From Ornithinibacter aureus (GTDB lineage Bacteria; Actinomycetota; Actinomycetes; Actinomycetales; Dermatophilaceae): 64,000 bases of DNA. Shown one piece after another: positions 51,701-63,497 of this stretch (its first letter is position 1; each line of letters starts with the position of its first letter). The position numbers and the translations under genes are program-made. The stretch is taken from the NCBI RefSeq assembly GCF_009858245.1, contig NZ_VMSB01000001.1:1736001-1800000 (forward strand), read 5' to 3'. Below the pieces are notes generated by a model. The model had not been told where the DNA came from. It was given only the letters and a program-made list of their open reading frames with translations, and searched no databases.

Positions 51701-52620
51701 GGAGCGCTCCCGTCGGAGATCTCGGGGAGGTGCTTGTTGAGCAAGAAGGCGCCGAGCTGCGTCACGACCTCATTCTGCAGCCGGTCGTCCAGAGGGCGAA
51801 GCGCTGCATTGAGGGTCGCGGACGCCTCCTTGAACCGTTTCGCCGCGGTCGGTCGCGAGATCGAGAAGTGCCGCGCGACCACCGTGTCGGAGTGGTCGGC
51901 CATCTTCAGCGCGAGCAGCTGCATCGTCGCCTCCGGCAGAGTTCTAAGGTACGTCATCACATCGTTCACTATCGTCTCCTCAGCAGGGGTAAAGGAGCGA
52001 TCGGGTTCGTCGTGGCCCCCGTCATCTAGTACAAGGATGGTTGGGACGTAATCTGTCAACGCACGCTCAAGAACTCGAGACATGTCGTTCCGCGAGCATG
52101 ATGTCCCGACCAGGTCGACGACGATCCCCACGACACGCTCGAGAGTGGAGGCGTCGAACACTATGGGTGCGCGGTCGCTATTGATGATCCGCACTCGGGG
52201 CAGGTTCATCACCGCTGCAGCGGCCGCGAACAGGACAGAGTCGGCGACGGTAGGTCCGCGCGGAGTGGTCGGGAACGGGCGGATCTTCTCGATGCGGTCG
52301 AGGAGGTTGTCCACGATGGTGCGCCGGCGGGTCAAGCTGATCTGCCGTCTCACGGATAGATGCAGGAGTGCTCGGGCGTGGGAGAGGTTGGCGACAGTGT
52401 CGACGATGTACTTCAGCTGCAGGGCCTCCAGCAGCTGGGTGGCCGTGACCTCCTGAACTAGGTTCTCCCGGGCCGCGTCGTCCCACACGCCCGTCTCGCT
52501 GTAGGTGTCGGGGTTGTACCGGCGGACCGTGGACGCGACGGCTCGCTCGATCTCGGCGAGCCAAAGTGGTCCGATGATCCACTCCTCATACTCGTCGCGC
52601 AGGTCCTCCCACGTCGTCAT
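51697..52620 (-). CDS. Sigma-factor-like protein of the ATPase operon
   Basis: A 307-residue protein. Residues about 40-110 (WDDAARENLVQEVTATQLLEAL, then HARALLHLSVRR and TVVDNLLDR-like text) read like a sigma-70 region 2, and residues about 245-290 (ADHSDTVVARHFSISRPTAAKR) like region 4 with an HTH. The order matches sigma factors, but with a long insertion between. It may therefore recruit RNA polymerase, or use the fold to recognise phage DNA. It overlaps its neighbours by four bases. Confidence 0.65.
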   Translation of the reverse strand: MTTWEDLRDEYEEWIIGPLWLAEIERAVASTVRRYNPDTYSETGVWDDAARENLVQEVTATQLLEALQLKYIVDTVANLSHARALLHLSVRRQISLTRRRTIVDNLLDRIEKIRPFPTTPRGPTVADSVLFAAAAAVMNLPRVRIINSDRAPIVFDASTLERVVGIVVDLVGTSCSRNDMSRVLERALTDYVPTILVLDDGGHDEPDRSFTPAEETIVNDVMTYLRTLPEATMQLLALKMADHSDTVVARHFSISRPTAAKRFKEASATLNAALRPLDDRLQNEVVTQLGAFLLNKHLPEISDGSAP

Positions 52621-53006
52621 CGCGACCCCGGGCGCAAGGATTCGGCGCCCATCACGGCGGCCGTGATGCCTGCGTCTGGCTCGTCACACATTGCGGTGGT
52701 GTGGTCCAGATCCCGCTTCTTCGCTGGGACGGGGACGGCGATGACGATACGACCGTCGACGTCGATGCGGCACCTTGGGTACTCGACTTGGTGACCGTGC
52801 GGTCGCTGTGAAAGTCCCGTCGAGCTGGAGGCTGAGCGGGCGAAGACGCACGCGATCGGACTGTTGTCGAGCCACTCGCGCAGGATGACCCGACGCAGGC
52901 CGTGCTTGTGCTGCGCGAAAGGCACGGCCGACTCGTCGACGGCGAACCAGGCGACACCCTCTTGGGGGGCGATGTTCAGTCGCCGCCGTATCTCGCTCAC
53001 ATCCAC
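52617..53006 (-). CDS. Small first protein of the ATPase operon
   Basis: A 129-residue protein with VAWFAVDESAVPFAQHKHGL near residue 18 and CRIDVDGRIVIAVPVPAKKRD near 78. No known family is recognised. The ATG overlap with the sigma-like gene (ATGA, at 52617-52620) makes it the first gene of the operon. Its size fits a sensor or inhibitor, as does its being outermost, but this is speculative. Confidence 0.55.
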   Translation of the reverse strand: MDVSEIRRRLNIAPQEGVAWFAVDESAVPFAQHKHGLRRVILREWLDNSPIACVFARSASSSTGLSQRPHGHQVEYPRCRIDVDGRIVIAVPVPAKKRDLDHTTAMCDEPDAGITAAVMGAESLRPGSR

Positions 53007-53470
53007 AGCCCCACCCCCTCGCGTCGCAAGAGCGCCGCAACTCAGCCAGGCGGCGATTGCGTCACTGTAGCCGGGCCAGGCTCGTGTCCTTGCGAGTATT
53101 CCGGCATCAGACCTTCATGCGAACTTGAGCCAGCCCGCCGACGGTCCTTCCAGCGTCGGCGCAAAGCCTTGGTTCGAGGCAAATCCGATCGGTCCAAGAG
53201 CGTCACTCGACGAGAAAGGTGCGCGGGGTAAGTGCCTCGGGAAGTGGACCACGTTAGCCGCGATTCGAGCGTCCGTTTGGGGTTCATGCAAGTCTTCGGC
53301 TGTGTAGCCAAGATCCGGCCAGTGGACCGATGGGGCGTCAAAGTGCGCCGGTAGGCCCACGGCCCGTGGGTGCCGAGCGCCGATGCTCGTACAGCGTGGT
53401 TGCCCTCCAACCTCAAATGCCGGAAGAGCCCGATCGGTAGCCGGTGAAGGCCGGGCCAACTGAATCCTTG

Positions 53471-53490
53471 TGGCACGTATGTGGCACGCG
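53471..53490. repeat. Arm-type direct repeat copy 1 near tRNA-Tyr
   Basis: GTGGCACGTA and TGTGGCACGC repeat the same 9-base core. The same doubled motif appears at 53891 and, with changes, at 44619. It resembles integrase arm-binding repeats. Confidence 0.4.
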
Positions 53491-53890
53491 GCGCATGCTT
53501 GAGCATCGATGAATGTGAATACTTGCTGTTCATGAGGTGTAAGCGGGCATTGTGACACGATACCTCCTAATGAGGGAGTCACCGGCTGGGCTGCCACCGG
53601 GCCGCCGAGCGGGGTCCGTCCGCTGCAGTCACCTCGACTCGGCAGGTGGTCGCCTGCCTCCCAGGCCCGCATCGAGCTCTCGCCCCTCGTCGACCGACCG
53701 TCGACTGGTCCGTGCAACGCCCTTACACGACAGGCGGGGGCGCCAACCCGTCGTCGGGTCCTGAGGACTGGACGGTGACGACCCACCGGATCCATGCGGG
53801 ACCCGCCCCATCTCAGCGCGCGGACACGTCGCGGCAGTAACCGCCGAGCTGGGTTCACCGCCTCAGGGCCTGCGATCGCGGCCAACGATC

Positions 53891-53910
53891 TGGCACGTAT
53901 CTGGCACGCG
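53891..53910. repeat. Arm-type direct repeat copy 2 near tRNA-Tyr
   Basis: TGGCACGTAT and CTGGCACGCG, doubled core as in copy 1, only 60 bases from the tRNA 3' end. Confidence 0.4.
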
Positions 53911-53919
53911 AGGCAAATG

Positions 53920-53961
53920 AAGGACCCCTTGGCACCGCGTTTCCGCAGGTCAAGGGGCCTT
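53920..53961 (-). terminator. tRNA-Tyr terminator
   Basis: On the minus strand, AAAGGCCCCTTGA and CCAAGGGGTCCTT flank a loop with CTGCGGAAACGCGG. It lies directly after the CCA end of the tRNA. Confidence 0.75.
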
Positions 53962-53967
53962 TCGCAC

Positions 53968-54051
53968 TGGTGGCAGGTGAAGGATTCGAACCTTCGAAGC
54001 TTTCGCGACGGATTTACAGTCCGCTCCCATTGGCCGCTCGGGCAACCTGCC
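53968..54051 (-). tRNA. tRNA-Tyr (GTA anticodon)
   Basis: On the minus strand the gene starts GGCAGGTTGCCCGAGC and ends with TTCGAATCC, CACCTGCC and an encoded CCA. The acceptor stem GGCAGGT pairs with ACCTGCC. The anticodon loop reads CTGTAAA, so the anticodon is GTA. A long variable arm (GTCGCGAAAGC) fits the class II tRNA-Tyr. It is the likely integration site of the accessory segment to its left. Confidence 0.95.
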
Positions 54052-54114
54052 GTGGTGCGCATGGAAGGATAGCAAGCCGCAACCCGGCACACCGAATCGA
54101 CTCCAGGAGGACCC

Positions 54115-54609
54115 GTGGCGGACAGCTCGTTCGACATCGTCAGCAAGTTCGACAAGCAGGAGGTCGCCAACGCCGTGAACACCGCGGCCAAGGAGATCTC
54201 GAACCGCTACGACTTCAAGGGCGTGGGGGCCACCGTCGAGCTGGCCGGCGAGGTCATCAAGATCGAGGCGAACAGCGACGAGCGCTGCAAGGCCGTCCTC
54301 GACGTCGTCGAGACCTGGCTGATCAAGCGTGGCGTCTCGCTCAAGCACCTCGACATCCCCGAGGCCGGCCCCCGCCTGTCGGGCAAGGAGTACAAGCTCG
54401 ACGTGCCGCTGAAGGAGGGCATCACCTCCGAGAACGCGAAGAAGATCACGAAGATCATCCGCGACGAGGGGCCCAAGAGCGTGAAGACCCAGATCCAGGG
54501 TGACGAGGTGCGGGTGACGAGCAAGTCGCGCGATGACCTCCAGGAGGTGCAGCGCCTGCTCAAGGCCGCCGACCTCGACATCGCGCTGAGCTTCACCAAC
54601 CGCCGCTGA
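54115..54609 (+). CDS. YajQ-family nucleotide-binding protein
   Basis: A 164-residue protein with the YajQ landmarks: SSFDIVSKFDKQEVANAVN at the start, ISNRYDFKG, then LSGKEYKLDVPLKEGI and a C-terminal DLDIALSFTNRR. It has two RNP-like alpha/beta units and in some bacteria binds cyclic di-GMP. The start is GTG with CAGGAGG five bases upstream. It is close to the tRNA on the opposite strand. Confidence 0.92.
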   Translation: MADSSFDIVSKFDKQEVANAVNTAAKEISNRYDFKGVGATVELAGEVIKIEANSDERCKAVLDVVETWLIKRGVSLKHLDIPEAGPRLSGKEYKLDVPLKEGITSENAKKITKIIRDEGPKSVKTQIQGDEVRVTSKSRDDLQEVQRLLKAADLDIALSFTNRR

Positions 54610-54616
54610 GCCGGCG

Positions 54617-54684
54617 CCCCTCGCGCGAACGTGGGTGATTATCGTCGTCCAGCCGACGATAATCACCCACGTTCGCGCGAGGGG
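54617..54684. terminator. Perfect 31-pair hairpin between convergent genes
   Basis: Arms at 54617-54647 and 54654-54684 match without a mismatch around a six-base loop. It lies between the yajQ stop and the pepN stop, so it can end transcription in both directions. The length and perfection are unusual for a simple terminator. Confidence 0.85.
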
Positions 54685-54709
54685 TGAGGGGTGGGGTGGG
54701 GTCAGGGCC

Positions 54710-57190
<2,481 letters not shown>

Positions 57191-57219
57191 CCCCCCACCC
57201 AACCAGACGACGCCCGGCA

Positions 57220-57263
57220 GTGAGTGCGGAAGTGGTGGCCCTGGCGACCACTTCCGCACTCAC
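57220..57263. repeat. 17-pair perfect hairpin upstream of pepN
   Basis: GTGAGTGCGGAAGTGGT (57220-57236) and its exact inverse (57247-57263) around ten bases. It lies 30 bases upstream of the pepN start, in its promoter region, so it may regulate, insulate or be a mobile repeat. It resembles the hairpin at 54617 in design but not in sequence. Confidence 0.7.
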
Positions 57264-57276
57264 CGCGGAACGGGGG

Positions 57277-57453
57277 ATGCTCTCCATCGTCATGCTGCTC
57301 CAGCTCATCTGGGACGTGCGCGTCGTCACCCAGATCAAGCTGCTCCAGGATGCCGGCGGTGTCGCCAACGAGACCAACCTGCTCGGCCCCTACGTCTACC
57401 AGCTCGGCACCGGCAAGGTGACTTCGGTACCGCGAGTGCCGATCAGGGGTTGA
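57277..57453 (+). CDS. Possible small membrane-protein gene or fragment
   Basis: A 58-residue frame, [20 protein letters not shown] then [20 protein letters not shown], ends 11 bases into the htpX 3' end. Hydrophobic N-terminus and normal amino-acid usage are in its favour; lack of a good ribosome site (GGGGG only) is against. It may be a remnant of a longer gene. Confidence 0.3.
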   Translation: MLSIVMLLQLIWDVRVVTQIKLLQDAGGVANETNLLGPYVYQLGTGKVTSVPRVPIRG

Positions 57454-58333
57454 TGCGGTGGCCGTACGCCATCTGCTCGAGCCGCGCGATGCGCTCGGCC
57501 ATCGGCGGGTGGGTCGCGGTGAGGCGGGAGATGTCCTGCGCCCGGAAGGGGTTCGCGATCATCATGTGGCTGGCGTTGACGAGGTCCTGGGTCGGGGCCA
57601 GTGGCGCGCGGGCCACGCCGAGCTCGAGCTTGCGCAGCGCCGACGCGAGCGCCAGCGGGTCGCCGGTGAGTTCGGCGCCGTCCTGGTCGGCGTCGTACTC
57701 ACGGGTGCGCGAGATCGCCAGCTGGACGACCATGGCCGCGAACGGAGCGAGGATGGCGAGCGCGAGACCCGCGATGGGGTTGCGGTTCTCGTTGTCCGAG
57801 CCGCCACCGCCGAAGATCATCCCCCACGACAGGAACTGGGCGATCGTGGAGATGACACCGGCGATCGCCGCGGCCACCGAGCTCGTGAGGATGTCGCGGT
57901 TGTACACGTGCATGAGCTCGTGCCCGAGCACCCCGCGCAGCTCACGCTCGTCGAGCAGGGCGAGGATGCCCTGGGTGCAGCACACCGCGGCGTTCTCGGG
58001 GTTGCGGCCGGTGGCGAAGGCGTTGGGCGCCTGGGTCGGTGAGATGTAGAGGCGGGGCATCGGCTTGCCGGCCTTGGTCGACAGCTCGCGCACGATCCGG
58101 TACATCTGCGGGGCCTCGGCCTCGCTGACCGGTTGGGCGTGCATCGCCTTGATGGCGAGCTTGTCGGAGTTCCAGTAGCCGTAGAACGTCGTCGCCACGC
58201 CGATGAACGCGAAGACGAGGAGGAAGATGCTGCTGCCGGTCATCTGGGCGACCATCCAGCCGATGGCGAGCAGGATCGCCCACATGCCGCCGAACAACGC
58301 GGCGGTCTTCAGTCCGTTGTGGTGCCTGTGCAT
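57443..58333 (-). CDS. htpX: HtpX-family membrane zinc metalloprotease
   Basis: A 296-residue protein with two N-terminal spans (about 10-45), the zinc motif HELMH near residue 135, a second hydrophobic pair (about 150-175 and 195-215), and the Glu-containing [17 protein letters not shown] that supplies the third ligand. It degrades misfolded membrane proteins. GGAGGAAAC just before the ATG decides the start. [15 protein letters not shown] is typical of the family. Confidence 0.95.
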   Translation of the reverse strand: MHRHHNGLKTAALFGGMWAILLAIGWMVAQMTGSSIFLLVFAFIGVATTFYGYWNSDKLAIKAMHAQPVSEAEAPQMYRIVRELSTKAGKPMPRLYISPTQAPNAFATGRNPENAAVCCTQGILALLDERELRGVLGHELMHVYNRDILTSSVAAAIAGVISTIAQFLSWGMIFGGGGSDNENRNPIAGLALAILAPFAAMVVQLAISRTREYDADQDGAELTGDPLALASALRKLELGVARAPLAPTQDLVNASHMMIANPFRAQDISRLTATHPPMAERIARLEQMAYGHRINP

Positions 58334-58370
58334 GTTTCCTCCAACGCAGCGAGCAGGCCGGTTCGTTCCG

Positions 58371-59879
58371 TCATGACACCAGACCGAGGAGCAATCCCGG
58401 TAGGGCACTGAGCAGCACGAGCAGCACCGTTCCCGCCACGAGGACCACCCTCGCCCCACCACCGGATGCCGGGGTGCTCACCTCGTGCGTCGCGGCGCCC
58501 GGTTCGCTGCCCTCGTCGGCATCCCCGCGTGCGCCCGCGTCGCCGATCAGCACCGCGAACCAGCGCAGGTACACGGCGATGCCGAGCACCACCGCCACGA
58601 CGGCCACGAACACCAGCGGCCACAGCCCCTGCTCCACGGCCGGGCGGAGCGCGACGACCTTGGCGACGAGGCCGATGACGCCCGGCGGCAGCCCGGCGAG
58701 CACGAGCAGCGCGAACGCGAGCGCACCCCCGGTCATCCGGTCACGCCGCAGCAGCCCACGCATCCGGGACAGCGGCCCCGCCCCCACCGCGGCGACGGCG
58801 GCGAACGCCACGACGGTGGCCACGGCATACGTCAGCACGTACACGGCGGCAGCGTTCATGCCGGCGGTCGTCAGCGCCGCCAGCGGCAGCACCACCCATC
58901 CAGCCTGCGCGACGGTGGACCACGCGAGCAGTCGGGTCACGTCGTCCTGACGCAGGGCCATGACGTTGCCGAGCAGCATGGATGCCGCGGCGAGCGTGCC
59001 GAGCACGATGCTCACCTGCCGCAGGTCCCCGGGCACCCCGACGAAGGCCTGCACGACGACGAGGAGGGCTGCCGCGGCAGAGATCTTCGAGGCCGCCGCG
59101 AGGGCGGTGGCGGTGCCGAGGTCGGCGGTGGAGTACGCCTGCGGTGTCCAGGCGTGGAACGGCACGAGCGAGAGTTTGAACCCGAGCCCGGCGAGCAGCA
59201 CGACCGCCGCGAGCACGAGCACGCCGCGTCGGTTCAGGTCCGCCCAGGCGAGCGCCACGGTGTCGGTGCCGAACGCGGCATCACCCGTCGCGGTCATCCA
59301 CAGGGCCACCCCGAGGACGAGCAGCGCGAACGACGTCACCGAGGTGACGAGCAGCGTGAGCGCGCCGTGGGCGGCGGAGCGGGTGCCACGAAGCGCCACG
59401 AGCGCGACCAGGGGGATCGTGGCGAGCTCGAGCGTGACCAGCCAGGTGCCGAGATCGCGCGAGGCCGCGACGCCGGCACCGCCCGTCGCAGCGGCGAGCA
59501 GCAGGGCGGTCGTCACCGTCGTGTCGCGCGGGCCGCCGTCCCGGTCGTGCAGCAGGGCGAGCGCCGCGGCCGTCGCTGCGAGGATGCCGACCTGGAGGGT
59601 GCCGGTCATCGGGCTCCCGGTCCACAGGCAGGCCCCCTCGGGCGCCGGGAGGCACAGCGTGCGCACCGCATCGTCCGCGGCCTGCACCGCCGAGATCAGG
59701 GCACCGACGACTCCGACGACGAGCACGGTCAGCCCCAGACCGACCTGCCAGTCGCGGCGCCCGGGCAGAAGCGCGTCACCGAGGAGCACGAGCACGCCCC
59801 CGATGGCGGGCAGCAGCGCCGGCGCCAGCGCAATGGCGTCGATGCTCACGAGGGATGCCGTGCTCAGGGCCGTCATCAT
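58371..59879 (-). CDS. nuoN: NADH-quinone oxidoreductase subunit N
   Basis: A 502-residue polytopic protein, about 14 membrane helices. [26 protein letters not shown]-type text around residue 240 includes the conserved Lys/His region of the antiporter-like complex I subunits. It moves protons as part of complex I. The ATG at 59879 overlaps nuoM as ATGA; another ATG lies one codon on. It is the last gene of the run, and htpX follows after 37 bases. Confidence 0.92.
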   Translation of the reverse strand: MMTALSTASLVSIDAIALAPALLPAIGGVLVLLGDALLPGRRDWQVGLGLTVLVVGVVGALISAVQAADDAVRTLCLPAPEGACLWTGSPMTGTLQVGILAATAAALALLHDRDGGPRDTTVTTALLLAAATGGAGVAASRDLGTWLVTLELATIPLVALVALRGTRSAAHGALTLLVTSVTSFALLVLGVALWMTATGDAAFGTDTVALAWADLNRRGVLVLAAVVLLAGLGFKLSLVPFHAWTPQAYSTADLGTATALAAASKISAAAALLVVVQAFVGVPGDLRQVSIVLGTLAAASMLLGNVMALRQDDVTRLLAWSTVAQAGWVVLPLAALTTAGMNAAAVYVLTYAVATVVAFAAVAAVGAGPLSRMRGLLRRDRMTGGALAFALLVLAGLPPGVIGLVAKVVALRPAVEQGLWPLVFVAVVAVVLGIAVYLRWFAVLIGDAGARGDADEGSEPGAATHEVSTPASGGGARVVLVAGTVLLVLLSALPGLLLGLVS

Positions 59880-61357
59880 GGCCACCACGCGATCAGCTGG
59901 CTGACCGCACCGGCGGTGCGGTCGAGCACGATCCCCGGGAAGACTCCGAGGACGATGACGGATGCCGCGAGCACCCCGAGGATGCCGAGTTCGGTTCCGT
60001 GGGCGTCGGGGGTCACCCGCTCCCCCTCCCTCAGGGCGTCACCGACCCAGATGGTGCGGGCCACCCGGAGGGAGTAGGCGGCAGCGAGTGCGGCTCCCAC
60101 GGCCGCGAGGACCGCGCAGACGATGAACTGCGCACGGGGGCGACCGTCGGCCGGCGACCACGCGGCATACACGGCGAAGAACTCACCCCAGAACCCGGCC
60201 AGGCCGGGCAGCCCCAGGCTCGCGGCGAGGCCGAGCACGAGCAGGAAGCCCAGCCGCGGCGACGACTCCCGAAGAGCTGGTCGCGACACCGTGAGGTCGA
60301 CGCCGCCCCACCGTGCCTTGAGGCCGCCGACGAGGAAGAACAGCAGGGCCGAGATGACGCCGTGGGCGATGTTCGCGAACAGGGCCGCCTGCAGACCGGT
60401 CTCGGAGCCGGCTGCGAGGGCCAGCACGACGAATCCCATGTGGGCGACGGAGGAGTAGGCGATGAGGCGCTTGAGGTCGCGCTCGACGAGGCAGATCAGA
60501 CCACCCCAGATGATCCCGACGACACCGAGGACCGCGAGGACCGGGGCGAGCCGGGCGAACCCGTCGGGCACGGTGGCCACGGGGAGGCGGACCAGGCCGT
60601 AGGTACCCATCTTCAGCAGCACGGCGGCCAGCAGCACCGACCCGGCGGTGGGGGCGGTGGTGTGCGCCGACGGCAGCCAGGTGTGCAGGGGGACAACGGG
60701 CACCTTGACGGCGAGCCCGGCGACGAGCAGGCCTGCGACGAGCAGCTGGCGATCCGCGGTGAGCGCCCGGCTCGCACCGTCGGCCAGGGCCCACAGGTCG
60801 GAGGTGCCGGCCGAGGTGACGAGGGTGAGGATGCCGACGAGCATCAGGGTGGAGCCGACCGCCGTGTAGAGCACGAACCGGTAGCCCGCCTCGGTGCGGG
60901 CGGCGGCGTCGTGCGGGTCGCCGTACCGGCTGATCAGCACCCACATCGGCACGAGGACGAGTTCGAAGGCGACGAAGAACAGCACGGCGTCGCGGGCGGT
61001 GAAGGTCGCGAGCGCACCGGCCTCGACGAGCAGGAGGCACCCGAGGAACGCTGCGGGACTGCCTCCGGCCGGCAGGTCGACCCAGGCGTGGGCGGCCACG
61101 AGCACCCCGATGGCGGCGGTGAGGAGCACGAGCGGGACGGCGATGCCGTCGACGCCAAAGGACCAGCGCACCCCGAGGTCGGGCAGCCACGCGCGGTCGA
61201 CGCTGGACCCGGCAGCACTGACGACGACTGCGACCCCGAGCGTGAGCACGGCGGACACCGCGGTGACGATCCGGGCGAGCGCCACCGACACGTCGCGTCC
61301 CGCGGTCACGAGCCACAACCCGACGGCTGCGGGCAGGGCGAGCAGCAGGCTGATCAT
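59876..61357 (-). CDS. nuoM: NADH-quinone oxidoreductase subunit M
   Basis: A 493-residue, about 14-helix protein. FGVDGIAVPLVLLTAAIG near 70 and the VPLHTWLPSAHTTAPTAGSVLLA signature near 225 are diagnostic of NuoM; FEL near 150 holds the conserved Glu. The ATG overlaps the nuoL stop as ATGA. Complex I proton channel. Confidence 0.94.
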   Translation of the reverse strand: MISLLLALPAAVGLWLVTAGRDVSVALARIVTAVSAVLTLGVAVVVSAAGSSVDRAWLPDLGVRWSFGVDGIAVPLVLLTAAIGVLVAAHAWVDLPAGGSPAAFLGCLLLVEAGALATFTARDAVLFFVAFELVLVPMWVLISRYGDPHDAAARTEAGYRFVLYTAVGSTLMLVGILTLVTSAGTSDLWALADGASRALTADRQLLVAGLLVAGLAVKVPVVPLHTWLPSAHTTAPTAGSVLLAAVLLKMGTYGLVRLPVATVPDGFARLAPVLAVLGVVGIIWGGLICLVERDLKRLIAYSSVAHMGFVVLALAAGSETGLQAALFANIAHGVISALLFFLVGGLKARWGGVDLTVSRPALRESSPRLGFLLVLGLAASLGLPGLAGFWGEFFAVYAAWSPADGRPRAQFIVCAVLAAVGAALAAAYSLRVARTIWVGDALREGERVTPDAHGTELGILGVLAASVIVLGVFPGIVLDRTAGAVSQLIAWWP

Positions 61358-63192
61358 GAGGCGAGCACCCCGACCATCGCGAGCACGACGACGGCCCCGA
61401 GGACGAGCCCGATGGCCGAACTCGGCCGCTCCCCGTGGTGGGCCCGGGCTCCGAGCCACCCGGCGGCCCGGGTGGCGACGGCCGCACCCCGCACGTAGAG
61501 GTCGACGACCTCGGTGTCGAGGAACGCGACGACGCGGGCGAGCCCGAGCACCGGTGTGACGGCGACGGCGCGGTAGAACGCGTCGGCGCCCAGCCCGGCA
61601 TCCGCGTGGGGAACCAGGCGGGCCGCGAGCACCTGCGCCGGGTCCTTGTCGAGGCCGCCACGCAGGGCCGCGGCGACACCGACGGCGATGATGAGCGCGG
61701 TGATCGCGATCCAGGCGAGCGAGGCCGACCCGACGTCGAAGGCGTCGGTGAACAGGACGAGGCCGCCGATCGCACTCAGCACGACGAGCCCCCCGAGCAC
61801 GACCCGGACCACGGGTGGCACCGGCGTCGCCCCGACCCGCTCCCCCACCTCGCTGCTGCGGACGTGGGCGGTGAGCAGGAGGTAGGCACGGGTGCAGTAG
61901 GCGGCGGTGACGGCGACCGTGACCAGCAGGGCGACGAGGACGACCAGCCCCGGCCCGGACTCGACGGCACCGTGCCACGCCGCGGCGATCACGTGTTCCT
62001 TGGACAGGCCACCGACGACGAAGGGCACCCCGGCGAGCGACAACAACCCGAAGAGGAAGGAGACCCGCAGGATCGGGATCGCGGCGGCGCTGCCGCGCAG
62101 GGTCGTGACCGCCGTGCCACCGGCGATGACCGACGCCCACCCGATCGCGAGGAACAGCAGGGCCTTGAAGATGGCGTGCGACCACAGGTGGAACAGACCG
62201 GCATCCGGCCCTTCGGCCAACGGCGCGGCGGCCAGGGCCGACAGCATGACCCCCACCTGGCTGACCGTCGACCACGCGAGCAGGCGCTTGAGGTCGCTCT
62301 GGGCGAAGGCGAGCACCGCGGCGAGCACCATCGTCACGGCGACCGAGAGGCCGAGCACCCAGCGCGCCGGGTGGCTCAGGGCGAGGACGGGGAAGAGCCC
62401 GGCGAGCACCACGGTGCCGGCCGCGACCATCGTGGCCGCGTGGATGAGGGCACTGGCGGGGGTCGGGCCCTCCATGGCGTCGGCGAGCCAGTCCTGGAAG
62501 GGCACCTGCGCGGACTTGCCGAGCACACCGATGACGACGAGCGTCATCGCGACGGCCCGCGCGGCGCCATCGGCACCGTCGGCGCCCTCGCTGGACCAGG
62601 CGTCGACGACGCCGGTCAGGCTGGTCGTGCCGGCTCCGGCGGCGAGGCCGACCATCCCGAGGACGAACCCGATGTCGGCGACGCGAGTGACGAGGAACGC
62701 CTTGTGGGCGGCCCGGCGGGCGCTGTGCCGACGCGACCAGTGCCCGATGAGCAGGTAGGAGCACCAGCCCATGACCTCCCACCCGATGACCGTCAGCACG
62801 AGGTCGCCGGAGAACACGACGAGGAGCATGGCCGCGGTGAACAACGACACGGTGGCGGCGAACCGGGGGTAGCGGTCGTCGGTGCGCAGGTAGATCGCCG
62901 AGTAGGCCTGCACGCACAGCGCGACGAGGGCGACGACGGCGCCGACGGCCAGACGGGTCGGGTCGCTGAGCAGGGCGAGCGGCACGCTCAGCTCACCGGC
63001 GGCGACTCCCGGCCCGGCCGCCTCGAGGGCCTCGGCACCAGCGGCCCAGGCCACGAGAACGAGCACGAGGGATGCCGCGCTCGCGCCCACCGCGAGCCCC
63101 TTGGCCAGCCGCTGGTCGCGCAGGTTCTGCCCGGCGAACAGACCGATCAGCGATGCGAGGGCGGGAAGGGCCACCACCGGCCACGGGTTCAC
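61354..63192 (-). CDS. nuoL: NADH-quinone oxidoreductase subunit L
   Basis: A 612-residue polytopic protein. WEVMGWCSYLLIGHW near 130, then KSAQVPFQDWLADAMEGPTPASALIHAATMV near 225 and the long C-terminal amphipathic helix region are the NuoL signature. The start is GTG, overlapping nuoK as GTGA. It is the distal proton channel of complex I. Confidence 0.95.
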   Translation of the reverse strand: MNPWPVVALPALASLIGLFAGQNLRDQRLAKGLAVGASAASLVLVLVAWAAGAEALEAAGPGVAAGELSVPLALLSDPTRLAVGAVVALVALCVQAYSAIYLRTDDRYPRFAATVSLFTAAMLLVVFSGDLVLTVIGWEVMGWCSYLLIGHWSRRHSARRAAHKAFLVTRVADIGFVLGMVGLAAGAGTTSLTGVVDAWSSEGADGADGAARAVAMTLVVIGVLGKSAQVPFQDWLADAMEGPTPASALIHAATMVAAGTVVLAGLFPVLALSHPARWVLGLSVAVTMVLAAVLAFAQSDLKRLLAWSTVSQVGVMLSALAAAPLAEGPDAGLFHLWSHAIFKALLFLAIGWASVIAGGTAVTTLRGSAAAIPILRVSFLFGLLSLAGVPFVVGGLSKEHVIAAAWHGAVESGPGLVVLVALLVTVAVTAAYCTRAYLLLTAHVRSSEVGERVGATPVPPVVRVVLGGLVVLSAIGGLVLFTDAFDVGSASLAWIAITALIIAVGVAAALRGGLDKDPAQVLAARLVPHADAGLGADAFYRAVAVTPVLGLARVVAFLDTEVVDLYVRGAAVATRAAGWLGARAHHGERPSSAIGLVLGAVVVLAMVGVLAS

Positions 63193-63497
63193 GGGGCCTC
63201 CCCGCTGCGCTCGTCGAGGTCGATGCGCTCGCGCTGCCGGAAGGCCGCGAGGATGACCGCGAGGGCGACGACGACCTCGGCCGCCGCGATGGTGATGACG
63301 AACAGGGGCAGGATGCTGCCCGCCGCCCACCGGTCGGCCGCGGCTGCCTGGGTCGTGACGAGCAGGACGAGCGACCCGCTCAGCACCAGCTCGACCCCGA
63401 CGAGCACGAGCACGGCGTTGCGGCGTACGGCGATGCCGAAGACGCCGAGCCCGACGAGGGCGCTGGCGAGCAGGTAGGGGCCGGCGAGGTGGATCAC
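63189..63497 (-). CDS. nuoK: NADH-quinone oxidoreductase subunit K
   Basis: A 102-residue, three-helix protein with LVGVELVLSGSLVLLV near 32 and ITIAAAEVVVALAVILAAFR near 68, both with the conserved Glu of NuoK. The GTG overlaps nuoJ as GTGA; the longer frame to 63593 is nuoJ in another frame. Confidence 0.94.
   Translation of the reverse strand: MIHLAGPYLLASALVGLGVFGIAVRRNAVLVLVGVELVLSGSLVLLVTTQAAAADRWAAGSILPLFVITIAAAEVVVALAVILAAFRQRERIDLDERSGEAP

Larger units (their letters stand above)
53007..53919. other. Gene-poor flank of tRNA-Tyr with arm-type repeats
   Basis: No gene is supported in about 900 bases; long open frames here have no ribosome site and read as arginine- and serine-rich shadow text. 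Two copies of a doubled CACGTATC/G motif (GTGGCACGTA-TGTGGCACGC at 53471-53490, and TGGCACGTAT-CTGGCACGCG at 53891-53910) resemble integrase arm-binding sites. No integrase gene remains. Confidence 0.5.

Noticed and set aside
53042-53533. Open frame of 163 residues left of tRNA-Tyr
   Set aside because: Arg/Ser/His-rich text, no ribosome site, overlaps arm-type repeats; reads as non-coding DNA.
53115-54191. 358-residue open frame running through the tRNA-Tyr gene on the same strand
   Set aside because: It crosses the tRNA and its terminator and has no family text.
59876-62917. 1013-residue minus-strand frame spanning nuoM and part of nuoL
   Set aside because: Only the nuoM part is coding in this frame; the N-terminal half is nuoL read out of frame.
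61435-63477. 680-residue plus-strand frame
   Set aside because: Antisense shadow of nuoL/nuoK.
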